DNA of 59,694 nucleotides from a virus. A model generated the notes under the pieces. That model had not been told where the DNA came from. It ran no database searches and saw only the letters and a program-made list of their open reading frames with translations. A program made the position numbers and the translations under genes. Positions 5,521 to 11,567 of the stretch are shown here, piece by piece; within the stretch, counting starts at the first letter, position 1; each line of letters begins with the position of its first letter. The DNA lies in IMG/VR virus record IMGVR_UViG_3300017991_000122, positions 1-59,694 of that record; one strand, written 5' to 3'.

Positions 5521-5596
5521 ATGCGGGAGCAGGATTTGAACCTGCGGTCTCGAGATTATGAAACTCGCGAGGACGACCAGACTCCTCCACCCCGCT
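5521..5596 (-). tRNA. initiator-like tRNA-fMet (CAU)
   Basis: Acceptor AGCGGGG/TCCCGCA has an unpaired position 1-72 (A-A), the hallmark of bacterial initiators. The T-arm GCAGG-TTCAAAT-CCTGC is that of E. coli initiator tRNA. Anticodon loop TTCATAA. Confidence 0.85.
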
Positions 5597-5601
5597 ATGA
5601 G

Positions 5602-5673
5602 CGTCCTTCCCCGGAGTCGAACCGGGAACACAACCTTCGGAGGGTTGCATGATCTCCATTTCACCAGAAGGAC
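5602..5673 (-). tRNA. tRNA-Arg (CCG)
   Basis: Acceptor GTCCTTC/GAAGGAC, D-arm GTG/CAT, anticodon stem CAACC/GGTTG with loop CTCCGAA, T-arm CCCGG-TTCGACT-CCGGG, G73. The upstream gene's TGA lies about ten bases inside its 5' end. Confidence 0.88.
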
Positions 5674-5852
5674 TTGAACCGCCTGCATTGCAGGACGGAT
5701 CGTTTCGACCAATGCCACTGACCGGTGCGCCCACAGCGAGCACACTTCGACCGCCATGTTCTCGGATCCGAGATGCCTCGGAGCATCGCCCAGACGACTC
5801 CTCGGACGTCGCCCAGGGGTCGGCCGTGCTCGTGCGGTTCTGACGTTCTCAT
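5661..5852 (-). CDS. small CxxC protein between two tRNA-Arg genes
   Basis: A 63-residue protein starting MRTSEPHEHGRPLGD. ATG follows the CCA of tRNA-Arg(ACG) with no gap, and the GGGAGGG in that tRNA's acceptor stem is well placed as its Shine-Dalgarno. It contains CARCG and a later single Cys, so a small metal-binding site is possible. It ends 13 bases inside the next tRNA. The region at first resembles a degenerate tRNA because of a TTCAAGT stretch, but it folds poorly and the coding reading is better. Confidence 0.55.
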   Translation of the reverse strand: MRTSEPHEHGRPLGDVRGVVWAMLRGISDPRTWRSKCARCGRTGQWHWSKRSVLQCRRFKSFW

Positions 5853-5927
5853 TGGCAGCCCTCCCAGGATTCGAACCCGGATTCCGTGATCCGTAGTCAC
5901 GTGTGATGTCCATTTCACTAGAGGGCC
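5853..5927 (-). tRNA. tRNA-Arg (ACG)
   Basis: Acceptor GGCCCTC/GAGGGCT, D-arm GTG/CAC, anticodon stem CGTGA/TCACG with loop CTACGGA, T-loop TTCGAAT, G73 with encoded CCA directly followed by ATG. Confidence 0.9.
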
Positions 5928-5931
5928 TCGG

Positions 5932-6001
5932 CATCCCCGGCAGGACTCGAACCTGCAAGGATCGGTTTAGAAGACCGACTGCCGTCCATCGGCACGGGGA
6001 C
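5932..6001 (-). tRNA. tRNA-Arg (UCU)
   Basis: Acceptor GTCCCCG/CGGGGAT, D-arm CCG/CGG, anticodon stem TCGGT/ACCGA with loop CTTCTAA, T-arm GCAGG-TTCGAGT-CCTGC, G73. It starts on the base after the upstream TGA. Confidence 0.88.
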
Positions 6002-6385
6002 TCAGACCTTGCCTTTGGCTAGGTCCCGCATGACTTCCCGCACCAGTGTGGGGTCGACCTTGAGGGCCTCCGCGATTTCGAACGCGGAGATGCCTGGGTC
6101 GGCCTTGGCGAGGTAGTCGGTCAGTCGCTTGCGTAGTTGCTCGTTGATGGGCGCCGAGCCCTTCACGACCGGGTCAGAGCCCGCCACGGAGGTGGCAGCA
6201 GGGGGAGGCGTGCCGACCAGGTCGCTCAGGAGCTGCGTGTGTTGGACCACGAGGGGGCGCAGCTTCTCCTCGAGCGCGGCGATTTCCTTGTCGAGCTCCT
6301 CCCTCTCGGCTTTCTTCTTCTTGAGCTCGCCGCCGAGCTCCACGAGTTGAGATCCTATTGCGAGAAGGTCTGCCGCTTCTTCCAT
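6002..6385 (-). CDS. coiled-coil protein with C-terminal winged-helix-like domain
   Basis: A 127-residue protein starting MEEAADLLAIGSQLVELG. Residues 15-55 form a heptad-like coiled coil (ELKKKKAEREELDKEIAALE). A proline/alanine linker follows. The last 45 residues (ISAFEIAEALKVDPTLVREV) resemble a small helix-turn-helix. The start lies three bases past A73 of tRNA-Glu(CUC) and the stop directly abuts tRNA-Arg(UCU). Its small size, coiled coil and HTH suggest a dimeric DNA-binding regulator, but no family is certain. Confidence 0.7.
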   Translation of the reverse strand: MEEAADLLAIGSQLVELGGELKKKKAEREELDKEIAALEEKLRPLVVQHTQLLSDLVGTPPPAATSVAGSDPVVKGSAPINEQLRKRLTDYLAKADPGISAFEIAEALKVDPTLVREVMRDLAKGKV

Positions 6386-6388
6386 CGG

Positions 6389-6462
6389 TGCTCCCAGCGG
6401 GACTCGAACCCGCACCTTGGCCTTGAGAGGGCCACCACCTATCCGGTTAGTCAGATGGGAGC
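6389..6462 (-). tRNA. tRNA-Glu (CUC)
   Basis: Acceptor GCTCCCA/TGGGAGC, anticodon stem TGGCC/GGCCA with loop CTCTCAA, T-arm GCGGG-TTCGAGT-CCCGC, A73. The -10 box of promoter P2 overlaps its first three bases. Confidence 0.9.
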
Positions 6463-6488
6463 ATAACCAGTGCTGTTGTGATTGTCAA
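6460..6488 (-). promoter_or_regulatory. sigma70-type promoter P2 overlapping tRNA-Glu 5' end
   Basis: -35 TTGACA (6483-6488), 17-base spacer, -10 TATGCT (6460-6465). Transcription should begin near base 6453, inside the tRNA, so it would serve the gene downstream (start 6385) and not this tRNA. Confidence 0.6.
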
Positions 6489-6492
6489 GCAG

Positions 6493-6563
6493 AGCCACCG
6501 CCCGGAGTCGAACCGGGACCACCGGAGTACAAAACCGGCACTCTGCCTCAGAGCTACGGTGGC
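6493..6563 (-). tRNA. tRNA-Thr (UGU)
   Basis: Acceptor GCCACCG/CGGTGGC, anticodon stem CCGGT/TCCGG with loop TTTGTAC and a T31-T39 mismatch (shared with tRNA-Thr(CGU)), T-arm CCCGG-TTCGACT-CCGGG, T73. Confidence 0.85.
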
Positions 6564-6605
6564 AGACGAGGCACCTCGATCCACCGAGGCAGAACGGGGC
6601 CTCAG

Positions 6606-6678
6606 AGGCGCGACCGGGAATCGAACCCGGCAGTACCCGTTTTGCAGACGGGGGCCTTTCCCAGTTGGCTATCGCGCC
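6606..6678 (-). tRNA. tRNA-Cys (GCA)
   Basis: Acceptor GGCGCGA/TCGCGCC, D-arm GCC/GGC, anticodon stem CCCGT/ACGGG with loop CTGCAAA, T-arm CCGGG-TTCGATT-CCCGG, T73 as expected for Cys. The upstream gene's TAG is its U8-A9. Confidence 0.9.
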
Positions 6679-6881
6679 AGAAGATTCTTGGTGCTCGGGT
6701 ATTCGAACCCGCCAGGCTTGAAGCTGGGGTCCGTCTCGTGCAGATGCTTCTTGCACCTGATCTTCATCAGGATGAGCTGCCCGTGCTTGAAGTCGAACAG
6801 GTGCCCGTCGACCCAGCCGAGGCGTTGCACCTTCGGCACGGGGACTTCCTTCCCACACACGTCGCACGGGCTCGTGGACAT
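6669..6881 (-). CDS. small zinc-finger-like protein, near-leaderless
   Basis: A 70-residue protein beginning MSTSPCDVCGKEVPVPKV. CDVC and a later C-K-K-H pair form a plausible Cys-Cys...Cys-His zinc site. I chose ATG 6881 because promoter P3 (-10 at 6892-6897) ends ten bases upstream, ruling out the upstream TTG. The TAG stop is U8-A9 of tRNA-Cys. Function unknown. Confidence 0.65.
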   Translation of the reverse strand: MSTSPCDVCGKEVPVPKVQRLGWVDGHLFDFKHGQLILMKIRCKKHLHETDPSFKPGGFEYPSTKNLLAR

Positions 6882-6891
6882 GCTAGCGAGC

Positions 6892-6918
6892 CTTATCAAC
6901 TGTCGTCGCGCTTGTCAA
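6892..6918 (-). promoter_or_regulatory. sigma70-type promoter P3
   Basis: -35 TTGACA (6913-6918), about 15-base spacer, -10 GATAAG (6892-6897). The next ATG (6881) follows after ten bases. Confidence 0.6.
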
Positions 6919-6936
6919 GCACTTTCGATTCAATAG

Positions 6937-7008
6937 AGCGGGCAGTGGGAATCGAACCCACCGAGACCGCGTTGGCAACGCGGCGTCCCACCTTGGAACA
7001 TTGCCCGC
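6937..7008 (-). tRNA. tRNA-Gly (GCC)
   Basis: Acceptor GCGGGCA/TGCCCGC, anticodon stem CCGCG/CGCGG with loop TTGCCAA, T-arm GTGGG-TTCGATT-CCCAC, T73 as in other tRNA-Gly. Confidence 0.9.
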
Positions 7009-7012
7009 ATGG

Positions 7013-7082
7013 AGCAGACGCCGGGAATCGAACCCGGCCCGGTAGGTTGGAAGCCTACTTGCCCTCCTTGGACATCGCCTGC
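7013..7082 (-). tRNA. tRNA-Gly (UCC)
   Basis: Acceptor GCAGGCG/CGTCTGC, anticodon stem GTAGG/CCTAC with loop CTTCCAA, T-arm CCGGG-TTCGATT-CCCGG, T73. Confidence 0.9.
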
Positions 7083-7087
7083 AATGG

Positions 7088-7158
7088 AGCCACTGCCGAG
7101 AATCGAACTCGGACCTCACCCGTACCGGGGGCGTGCTCCACCTTGGAGCTACAGTGGC
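7088..7158 (-). tRNA. tRNA-Thr (GGU), C33
   Basis: Acceptor GCCACTG/CAGTGGC, D-arm GCTCC...GGAGC, anticodon stem CGCCC/GGGTG with loop CCGGTAC, T-arm CCGAG-TTCGATT-CTCGG, T73. Position 33 is C, not U. It shares one base with the upstream gene's stop. Confidence 0.8.
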
Positions 7159-7985
7159 TAGACTTTGAGGGGTTTCAGTTCGCGGAGTGTCGGAGTGGTC
7201 GGGGGCGTGCCGTACACGATGACCTCGGGCAGCACGATGACCTTCTCCTCGGGCTCGGGCACGGACGGCTGGCGGAAGACTTGGAGCGTGCCCTCGTGCG
7301 AGATGAGTTTTCCAAGCTCCGGGTCGGGACCGGCCGTCTCGACCTCGACGTAGTACTCCTCGCCGGTCTCGAGGTGCTCGACCTTGACCCACTTGCCCAT
7401 CAGGCGGCAGGTCTGGCTCGGGTCCTCGTGCTCGTCGTTGTGAGCTCCGCCGACCGTCTGCCAGCACTTGAGCATGGTGACCGACCAGTACACCGCGCTC
7501 GGGTGGATCCAGCCGTAGTTGTAGGCTTGGTGGATACCGAACTTGAGCTGCTCGGGATGGGCCAGCTTGTTGACCAGGACCCAGCTCTTGCCCACCGTGT
7601 TGATGAGCATCCCGTCCTCGTAGTTTTCGACCTTCGCGAGCTCCGCATCGACGAGCTCCGAGTGCCGGGTGTCGGTCGAGACCGCGCAGATGTTGCCGTC
7701 GATCTGCGTGATGGGCTTGATGGTCACCTCGGCCTGCCTCGCGATGAGGTCTTCGACCAGGGGCGTCGTGCACATGCAGCCGAGCAGGTCGGCGATCTGC
7801 TGCGCCTCGACGGAGGTGACCATGACGCGGACCTGGACGGCCTCGCCCGTGTCCGGTTCGACGTGAACGATCTTCAGAGCGTCCGAGAAGACGCTGAAGG
7901 TCATCCTGATCCCGTCCTTCTCGTTGATGATCTCGGACCAGGTGAAGTTGGCTAGCCCGTTCTTGACAGCTTCGACGACGTCCAT
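7158..7985 (-). CDS. hypothetical protein, 275 residues
   Basis: Starts MDVVEAVKNGLANFTWSEII. ATG 7985 has AGGATGG upstream; an in-frame ATG nine bases earlier has no room for a ribosome site. It contains LLGCMCTTPLVEDLIARQ, then KSWVLVNKL, YNYGWIHPSA, and TVGGAHNDEHEDPSQTCRLM, a His/Asp/Asn cluster that could be catalytic or metal-binding. The last 60 residues are proline- and glutamate-rich. I have the impression of similar H-x-D-x-SQ phrases in bacterial proteins of unknown function but cannot name a family. It is the largest gene in the tRNA array apart from Ro60. Confidence 0.75.
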   Translation of the reverse strand: MDVVEAVKNGLANFTWSEIINEKDGIRMTFSVFSDALKIVHVEPDTGEAVQVRVMVTSVEAQQIADLLGCMCTTPLVEDLIARQAEVTIKPITQIDGNICAVSTDTRHSELVDAELAKVENYEDGMLINTVGKSWVLVNKLAHPEQLKFGIHQAYNYGWIHPSAVYWSVTMLKCWQTVGGAHNDEHEDPSQTCRLMGKWVKVEHLETGEEYYVEVETAGPDPELGKLISHEGTLQVFRQPSVPEPEEKVIVLPEVIVYGTPPTTPTLRELKPLKV

Positions 7986-8002
7986 GCGCACCATCCTATC
8001 AG

Positions 8003-8073
8003 TGGAAGTGAAGGGAGTCGAACCCTCATCCCTGCGGTGCAAGCGCAGTGCTCTCCCGTTGAGCTACACCCCC
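8003..8073 (-). tRNA. tRNA-Ala (UGC)
   Basis: Acceptor GGGGGTG/CACTTCC, D-arm GCTC/GAGC, anticodon stem CTGCG/CGCAG with loop CTTGCAC, T-loop TTCGACT, A73. Confidence 0.9.
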
Positions 8074-8171
8074 AGTACCCGACGAGACGGCCTTCTTCCG
8101 TGTCCGGCCAAGGAAATGAAAGGACACCTGGTGTTCTACCACCACGCCCGTGCATGACGGCCTCGTCAGAG
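8074..8171 (-). other. 98-base inter-tRNA segment with nested inverted repeats
   Basis: No convincing gene: the only frame reads on into tRNA-Ala. On the minus strand GACGAG pairs with CTCGTC at the two ends, and GTGTCC pairs with GGACAC inside. It may be a structured RNA, but it lacks the internal-loop signature of the Y-RNA-like elements. Confidence 0.3.
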
Positions 8172-8245
8172 TGGAATCGACGGGACTCGAACCCGCAGCC
8201 CCTTGCCTGCCAGGCAAGCGCTCTCCCGAATTGAGCTACGACCCC
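8172..8245 (-). tRNA. tRNA-Ala (GGC)
   Basis: Acceptor GGGGTCG/CGATTCC, D-arm GCTC/GAGC, anticodon stem CTTGC/GCAAG with loop CTGGCAG, T-arm GCGGG-TTCGAGT-CCCGT, A73. The upstream gene's TAG stop is U8-A9. Confidence 0.9.
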
Positions 8246-8535
8246 TTGTTCATCGCGTGTCTCACGGCGTCCACGTTGTGCTGGGACATCTCTGGATCGA
8301 TGTCGGCGACGGTGCGCTGTCCGATGCTGACAGCACCTCCCTCGAGCTGCTCGAGGCTGATCTCCTTGGTCAAGGCTTGGACCTTGCCGTCGACTTCGAC
8401 GAAGTCTGGGAGCTCGGCCTCGATGACGAAGATCTTGGCGCCTGGCTTGGTCTTGGCGTAGCCGACTGGCGGCGTCGTCGAGAGGTACGGCCGGTCGGCG
8501 CCGGGCTCGAGGATCACGTAGATGTCAATGCGCAT
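8236..8535 (-). CDS. small hypothetical protein ending inside tRNA-Ala
   Basis: A 99-residue protein starting MRIDIYVILEPGADRPY, with GGAGG seven bases before ATG 8535. The N-terminus is beta-strand-like, with a GYAKTKPGAKIFVIEAELPD stretch followed by a helical C-terminus (MSQHNVDAVRHAMNKGS). The TAG stop is formed by U8-A9 of tRNA-Ala(GGC). No family recognised. Confidence 0.7.
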   Translation of the reverse strand: MRIDIYVILEPGADRPYLSTTPPVGYAKTKPGAKIFVIEAELPDFVEVDGKVQALTKEISLEQLEGGAVSIGQRTVADIDPEMSQHNVDAVRHAMNKGS

Positions 8536-8548
8536 GTCTATGCCTCCG

Positions 8549-8623
8549 TGGTGGAATCGAGGGGAGTCGAACCCCTACTACTGCCGTGCGAGGGCAGTGT
8601 GCTCCCATTATCACTACGACCCC
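8549..8623 (-). tRNA. tRNA-Ala (CGC)
   Basis: Acceptor GGGGTCG/CGATTCC, D-arm GTG/CAC, anticodon stem CTGCC/GGCAG with loop CTCGCAC, T-loop TTCGACT, A73 with encoded CCA. Confidence 0.9.
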
Positions 8624-8624
8624 A

Positions 8625-8699
8625 TGGTGGTACCGCCGAGAGTCGAACTCGGACGCTCCGCTTATCAGGCGGAACAGGGTAACCGATCCGTCCGGTACC
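8625..8699 (-). tRNA. tRNA-Ile (GAU)
   Basis: Acceptor GGTACCG/CGGTACC, anticodon stem TCCGC/GCGGA with loop CTGATAA, T-arm CCGAG-TTCGACT-CTCGG, A73 with encoded CCA. It is one base from tRNA-Ala(CGC). Confidence 0.88.
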
Positions 8700-8700
8700 G

Positions 8701-8928
8701 TCATTCGACGATGTACCAGCATCCGCCCACGGCGTAGATGAACCCGTGAAGGCTCAACCACTTCAGCCGTCGTCGAATGATCCTGGTGTGCTCTCTCGAG
8801 CGCGCATTTCGGTGAGGCCACGTTCGAAACACGGTCCACTGAAGCTCGTGGTAGCTCAAGGTGCCGGGCCACCGCTCAAGCTCTTGAAGAATCCAGTCGT
8901 CGATCTGATCTTCTGACGCCATGCGCAT
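8701..8928 (-). CDS. small winged-helix-like protein
   Basis: A 75-residue protein starting MRMASEDQIDDWILQEL, with GGAGGCGACG before ATG 8928. The pattern helix, LSYHELQWTVF, basic helix (RSREHTRIIRRRLKWLSLHG), then FIYAVGGCWYIVE fits a winged helix-turn-helix with a C-terminal wing strand. The TGA ends one base before tRNA-Ile. Probably a small transcription regulator; inference from pattern only. Confidence 0.65.
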   Translation of the reverse strand: MRMASEDQIDDWILQELERWPGTLSYHELQWTVFRTWPHRNARSREHTRIIRRRLKWLSLHGFIYAVGGCWYIVE

Positions 8929-8941
8929 CGTCGCCTCCTAG

Positions 8942-9013
8942 CAGGAGATGGGAGAATCGAACTCCCCAGACGGTCGGTTTTGGAGACCAACCCGCTTACC
9001 CAGAGCCTCTCCC
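8942..9013 (-). tRNA. tRNA-Trp (CCA)
   Basis: Acceptor GGGAGAG/ATCTCCT, anticodon stem TTGGT/ACCGA with loop CTCCAAA, T-arm GGGAG-TTCGATT-CTCCC, G73 as in other tRNA-Trp. Confidence 0.88.
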
Positions 9014-9181
9014 ATGCTTCTCCTTCGTGTGCTCGAGGTAGCAGTAGATGCACACGTACGTGTCGCACCACCGGCAGACCCAAGCCTCGTTCTCGGCGAC
9101 GACCTCGCTCCTCACCGGGGGCTTCACCATCCGGATTTGCCGATCGCAGTTCGGGCAGTGGAAGAGGTCTTCGTCGAACAT
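8996..9181 (-). CDS. small double zinc-ribbon protein
   Basis: A 61-residue protein starting MFDEDLFHCPNCDRQIRM. CPNC near the N-terminus, then CRWC and CIYC, give six cysteines in CxxC pairs, so it should bind one or two zinc ions. The A of its ATG is the final A of the tRNA-Asp CCA, and it ends 18 bases inside tRNA-Trp. Such mini-proteins in phages often bind host enzymes; function unknown. Confidence 0.7.
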   Translation of the reverse strand: MFDEDLFHCPNCDRQIRMVKPPVRSEVVAENEAWVCRWCDTYVCIYCYLEHTKEKHGRGSG

Positions 9182-9256
9182 GGCCCCGCATACGGGAATC
9201 GAACCCGTCAACATCCGAGAGACAGTCGGACAGCCTACCCAGCAGCTTCATGCGGG
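9181..9256 (-). tRNA. tRNA-Asp (GUC)
   Basis: Acceptor CCCGCAT/ATGCGGG, anticodon stem TCCGA/TCGGA with loop CTGTCTC, T-arm ACGGG-TTCGATT-CCCGT, G73 with encoded CCA that overlaps the next ATG. Confidence 0.9.
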
Positions 9257-9257
9257 A

Positions 9258-9333
9258 TGGTGTCCCTGGCAGGACTCGAACCTGCACCCGTCGGCTTAGG
9301 AAGCCGCTGCACGATCCATTGTGCTACAGGGAC
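9258..9333 (-). tRNA. tRNA-Arg (CCU)
   Basis: Acceptor GTCCCTG/CAGGGAC, D-arm GCAC/GTGC, anticodon stem GCGGC with GCCG and loop TTCCTAA, T-arm GCAGG-TTCGAGT-CCTGC, A73 with encoded CCA. It is one base from tRNA-Asp. Confidence 0.9.
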
Positions 9334-9335
9334 GC

Positions 9336-9590
9336 CTACAGACCGATCGCCAAGAGCTTCGTGTAGTACTCGGGGTCTTCGACGAGGTGGTCCATCGCAA
9401 TCTCCATCGCCATGCGAGGGTCGTGCGTGTGCTCCATCTCGGTCGCTGTCCCCAGTGCGAGCTGCTCGGGGTCGAAGTCGGAGGGCTTGCGCCCCTCGGC
9501 CTCCCCGCCCGGAATGATCTCGCCTCCGAACTCCCCCGCCACAACGGCGACGGTGTTCTGCTCTAGCAATCGACGCATCCTGCCGTTCAT
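9336..9590 (-). CDS. DUF5661-like small protein, leaderless
   Basis: An 84-residue protein. The C-terminal half (FDPEQLALGTATEMEHTHD followed by AMEIAMDHLVEDPEYYTKL) matches my memory of the DUF5661 family, short helical proteins with an E-x-EHT-x-DP...A-x-DHL-x-EDP-x-YY signature, common in phages and of unknown function. ATG 9590 lies six bases after a TG-extended -10 box (TATCCT), so its mRNA is probably leaderless. The stop ends two bases before tRNA-Arg(CCU). Confidence 0.75.
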   Translation of the reverse strand: MNGRMRRLLEQNTVAVVAGEFGGEIIPGGEAEGRKPSDFDPEQLALGTATEMEHTHDPRMAMEIAMDHLVEDPEYYTKLLAIGL

Positions 9591-9596
9591 GACGAC

Positions 9597-9602
9597 AGGA
9601 TA
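9597..9602 (-). promoter_or_regulatory. extended -10 element P7 (leaderless)
   Basis: TGTTATCCT on the minus strand matches the extended -10 (TG-T-TAT) of the other promoters here, six bases before ATG 9590. No good -35 is present; the upstream sequence is the tRNA-Pro T-arm. Confidence 0.4.
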
Positions 9603-9608
9603 ACATAG

Positions 9609-9681
9609 TCGGGGCGACAGGAATCGAACCTGCGTTGTCTCGGACCCAAACCGAGTGGACCACCATTATCCAACGCCCCGG
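9609..9681 (-). tRNA. tRNA-Pro (UGG)
   Basis: Acceptor CGGGGCG/CGCCCCG with C1-G72, D-arm GGA/TCC, anticodon stem CTCGG/CCGAG with loop TTTGGGT, T-loop TTCGATT, A73. Confidence 0.9.
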
Positions 9682-9686
9682 AGGTG

Positions 9687-9712
9687 AAACGCGACCACGT
9701 GGTCGCGTTTCG
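9687..9712. repeat. 26-base perfect palindrome (copy A of a recurring motif)
   Basis: A perfect palindrome whose 16-base core GCGACCACGTGGTCGC (9692-9707) recurs exactly at 49143 and with two changes at 30409. It lies between the Ro60 stop and tRNA-Pro. It could be an operator, or a hairpin that blocks or terminates transcription after Ro60. Confidence 0.7.
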
Positions 9713-9721
9713 GAAAGGATG

Positions 9722-11323
9722 TCACGGCTTCGGCGCCGTCTCGAGGTCCAGCGACTTCACGTGGTCGGCCAGGGACGTCCATCCCTGCGACGCGAGCGCG
9801 ATGAAGTTGAGGATCTGATCCGACCAACCGGACACGCAGTAGACGTTCTTGTCGTCAGGCGCCATGAGCGCGTGCCCATGAGGCGAGACGTCGATGACGA
9901 AGACCTTCGCCTTGCGGGACAAGGCTACGCGGTACTCCTGAAGGGCCTGCGCGAAGGGCCGACCCATGTTCTGCTCACCGTCAGTCAGCAGGACGACGTT
10001 GTCCACCTTCTCGTTGTCCACACGGAGGATGTCGAGAGCAGCGGACTGGTTGGTACCGCCGCGCGGGTGGACGTGGACTCCCCAGAACTTCTGCGCCTGC
10101 GTGAGCAGGGAGTCGCGCTGGGAGATGCTGATTCGCTTGGCCGAGCCGTCGAAGGCGACGACGTCGCACTTGGCCTTCTTGGCGACCGCGACCGAAAGCA
10201 CGGAAGCCGGGCCGATGAGCGCTCGGGCCGCGTCTGCCGGGGAGGGCGTGTGGTGGAACCAACCCATGCCCGGCTGCATGCTCGGCGAGACGTCGAGCAG
10301 CACGGCGGTCTTGCCTGGGATCTCGGGCACGTTGTCGAACGCGAGCTCGACAGCGTCACGGAGGGCGTCCTTGACCCACGTCGCGGTGACGTGCTTCTCC
10401 GCTTCGATGAACCGAAAAGGCAGGATCTTGGACCGCTGGATGATCTGCGGCGAGGTGAGCTTCCGGAGAACCTCTTCCTTGCACGACTCGATGACCCCTT
10501 GCCGCTCGAGCGTCGCCAGGTTCTTGAGCAGTGCGAAGATCGGAAGGTTCGGCACGAGGGCCTCCCACAGCTTCTTCGAACTCCCGATGAACGGGGTGAC
10601 GACCTCGTGAGGGAGCCGCCCGATCTTGATGGCAGCGATCTTCTCCTCGTCGGTCTTGGCCTTCTTGAGGGCCTCGAACTGCTGAATCTGAGGCAGCGTC
10701 GAGATGTCCACCTTCCGCTTCTCCGACTCACCCATGATGTAGTCGAACAGCGGGCGCGGCTCGCCCGTCTTCGGGTGCACGAGCTGCATGGTGTCGCGAA
10801 GCGTGTAGGAGCCAGCCTTGCGCTCGGTGCCGTACTTGATCGTCCAGTACTCGCTCAGCTTCTCCGTCATCCAGGCGCCGATGACCCGCTTGACCCTACG
10901 GCCTCCGATCGATCCATTCGCCAGAGACGCGTGGATGGTCATGAAGTCGTTCAGGTCGTTGGGCGTGCGGATGACCTCACCGAACGCCTGCGCGAACGCA
11001 AGGCGTGCCTCGGGCCTGGAATCCCTCGCGAGGCATGCGAGCCCGTAGGCCGGCTGCGAGCGCATGTAGCCCTTGTTGCGGGCGAACACGAGCCCCTTCG
11101 CGTAGAACGCGGGGTCGGCCTTGAGCATCTCGGCGTGCACTTCCTTCGTCTGCTCGAGCATGTCGCTCTGCTTCAGGTAGAAGGTGTTGCCGAGCGTGTT
11201 GGTCAGGGTCACCTGAATGAAGCGCTCCGGAAGAGGCAGCGTCCATGCGGGCATCCCGTGGAAGTTCTTGGTGTCTGCCGAACTCGTCGGCGTGCGTCCG
11301 AAAAGGTTCTGTACTCTCGTCAT
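9722..11323 (-). CDS. rsr: Ro60 / Rsr protein (TROVE and VWA domains)
   Basis: A 533-residue ring-shaped RNA-binding protein family. Residues about 20-330 are helical repeats of a TROVE domain, and residues about 338-520 are a von Willebrand A domain with an intact MIDAS: DVSPS (344-348), GGT (422-424) and TDGEQ (447-451). Bacterial Ro binds Y RNAs on its outer surface and single-stranded ends of misfolded RNA in its central hole; with PNPase it forms an RNA-degrading machine in Deinococcus. ATG 11323 has GGAGGTGGATC upstream. A Y-RNA-like element begins 35 bases further upstream and four more lie in the same tRNA array. Mycobacteriophage Bxz1 also carries a Ro gene. The phage copy may tune tRNA or rRNA quality control or tether Y RNAs during infection. 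Confidence 0.93.
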   Translation of the reverse strand: MTRVQNLFGRTPTSSADTKNFHGMPAWTLPLPERFIQVTLTNTLGNTFYLKQSDMLEQTKEVHAEMLKADPAFYAKGLVFARNKGYMRSQPAYGLACLARDSRPEARLAFAQAFGEVIRTPNDLNDFMTIHASLANGSIGGRRVKRVIGAWMTEKLSEYWTIKYGTERKAGSYTLRDTMQLVHPKTGEPRPLFDYIMGESEKRKVDISTLPQIQQFEALKKAKTDEEKIAAIKIGRLPHEVVTPFIGSSKKLWEALVPNLPIFALLKNLATLERQGVIESCKEEVLRKLTSPQIIQRSKILPFRFIEAEKHVTATWVKDALRDAVELAFDNVPEIPGKTAVLLDVSPSMQPGMGWFHHTPSPADAARALIGPASVLSVAVAKKAKCDVVAFDGSAKRISISQRDSLLTQAQKFWGVHVHPRGGTNQSAALDILRVDNEKVDNVVLLTDGEQNMGRPFAQALQEYRVALSRKAKVFVIDVSPHGHALMAPDDKNVYCVSGWSDQILNFIALASQGWTSLADHVKSLDLETAPKP

Positions 11324-11357
11324 GATCCACCTCCCGTTGGTGGGGCTGAAGAAACGA

Positions 11358-11489
11358 ACGCGAGGATGATGGCGACCAAAGCCGTTTTCCCCATTGCGTG
11401 GGGTGCCTGTACCACTCGGCTACTCATGCAGTTTTGGCGCGTGAGATTGGATTCGAACCAACGAAGTAGCTCTGATCTACGCCTCGCGT
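11358..11489 (-). ncRNA. Y-RNA-like element 3 (permuted tRNA module), 5' of Ro60
   Basis: Outer stem ACGCGAGG/CCTCGCGT, internal loop CGTA against GCCATCAT, perfect nine-pair second stem GATCAGAGC/GCTTTGGTC, box TACTTCG. Then T-arm GTTGG-TTCGAAT-CCAAT, acceptor-like strands CTCACGC and GCATGAG separated by GCCAAAACT (the first bases would be discriminator G and CCA), and D-arm GCC-GAGTGGTACA-GGC, followed by a CCCCA-CGCAA-TGGGG hairpin. The order T-arm, acceptor, D-arm is a circular permutation of tRNA. It sits 35 bases upstream of the Ro60 start, the usual neighbourhood of bacterial Y RNA genes. Confidence 0.7.
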
Positions 11490-11491
11490 GG

Positions 11492-11563
11492 AGGGGGAGA
11501 CGGGATTCGAACCCGCAGTGGCGGAGTTAACAGCTCCGTGCTCGACCGTTGAGCTTCTCCCCC
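11492..11563 (-). tRNA. tRNA-Asn (GUU)
   Basis: Acceptor GGGGGAG/CTCCCCC, D-arm GCTC/GAGC, anticodon stem CGGAG/CTCCG with loop CTGTTAA, T-arm GCGGG-TTCGAAT-CCCGT, T73. It lies two bases from element 3 and four from element 4. Confidence 0.9.
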
Positions 11564-11567
11564 GAAA

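Noticed and set aside
5673-5750. A degenerate tRNA suggested by TTCAAGT with a GC-rich stem
   Set aside because: The T-stem has mismatches, no acceptor pairing exists and no anticodon stem with a seven-base loop forms. The stretch lies inside a small CxxC protein gene with a good ribosome site.
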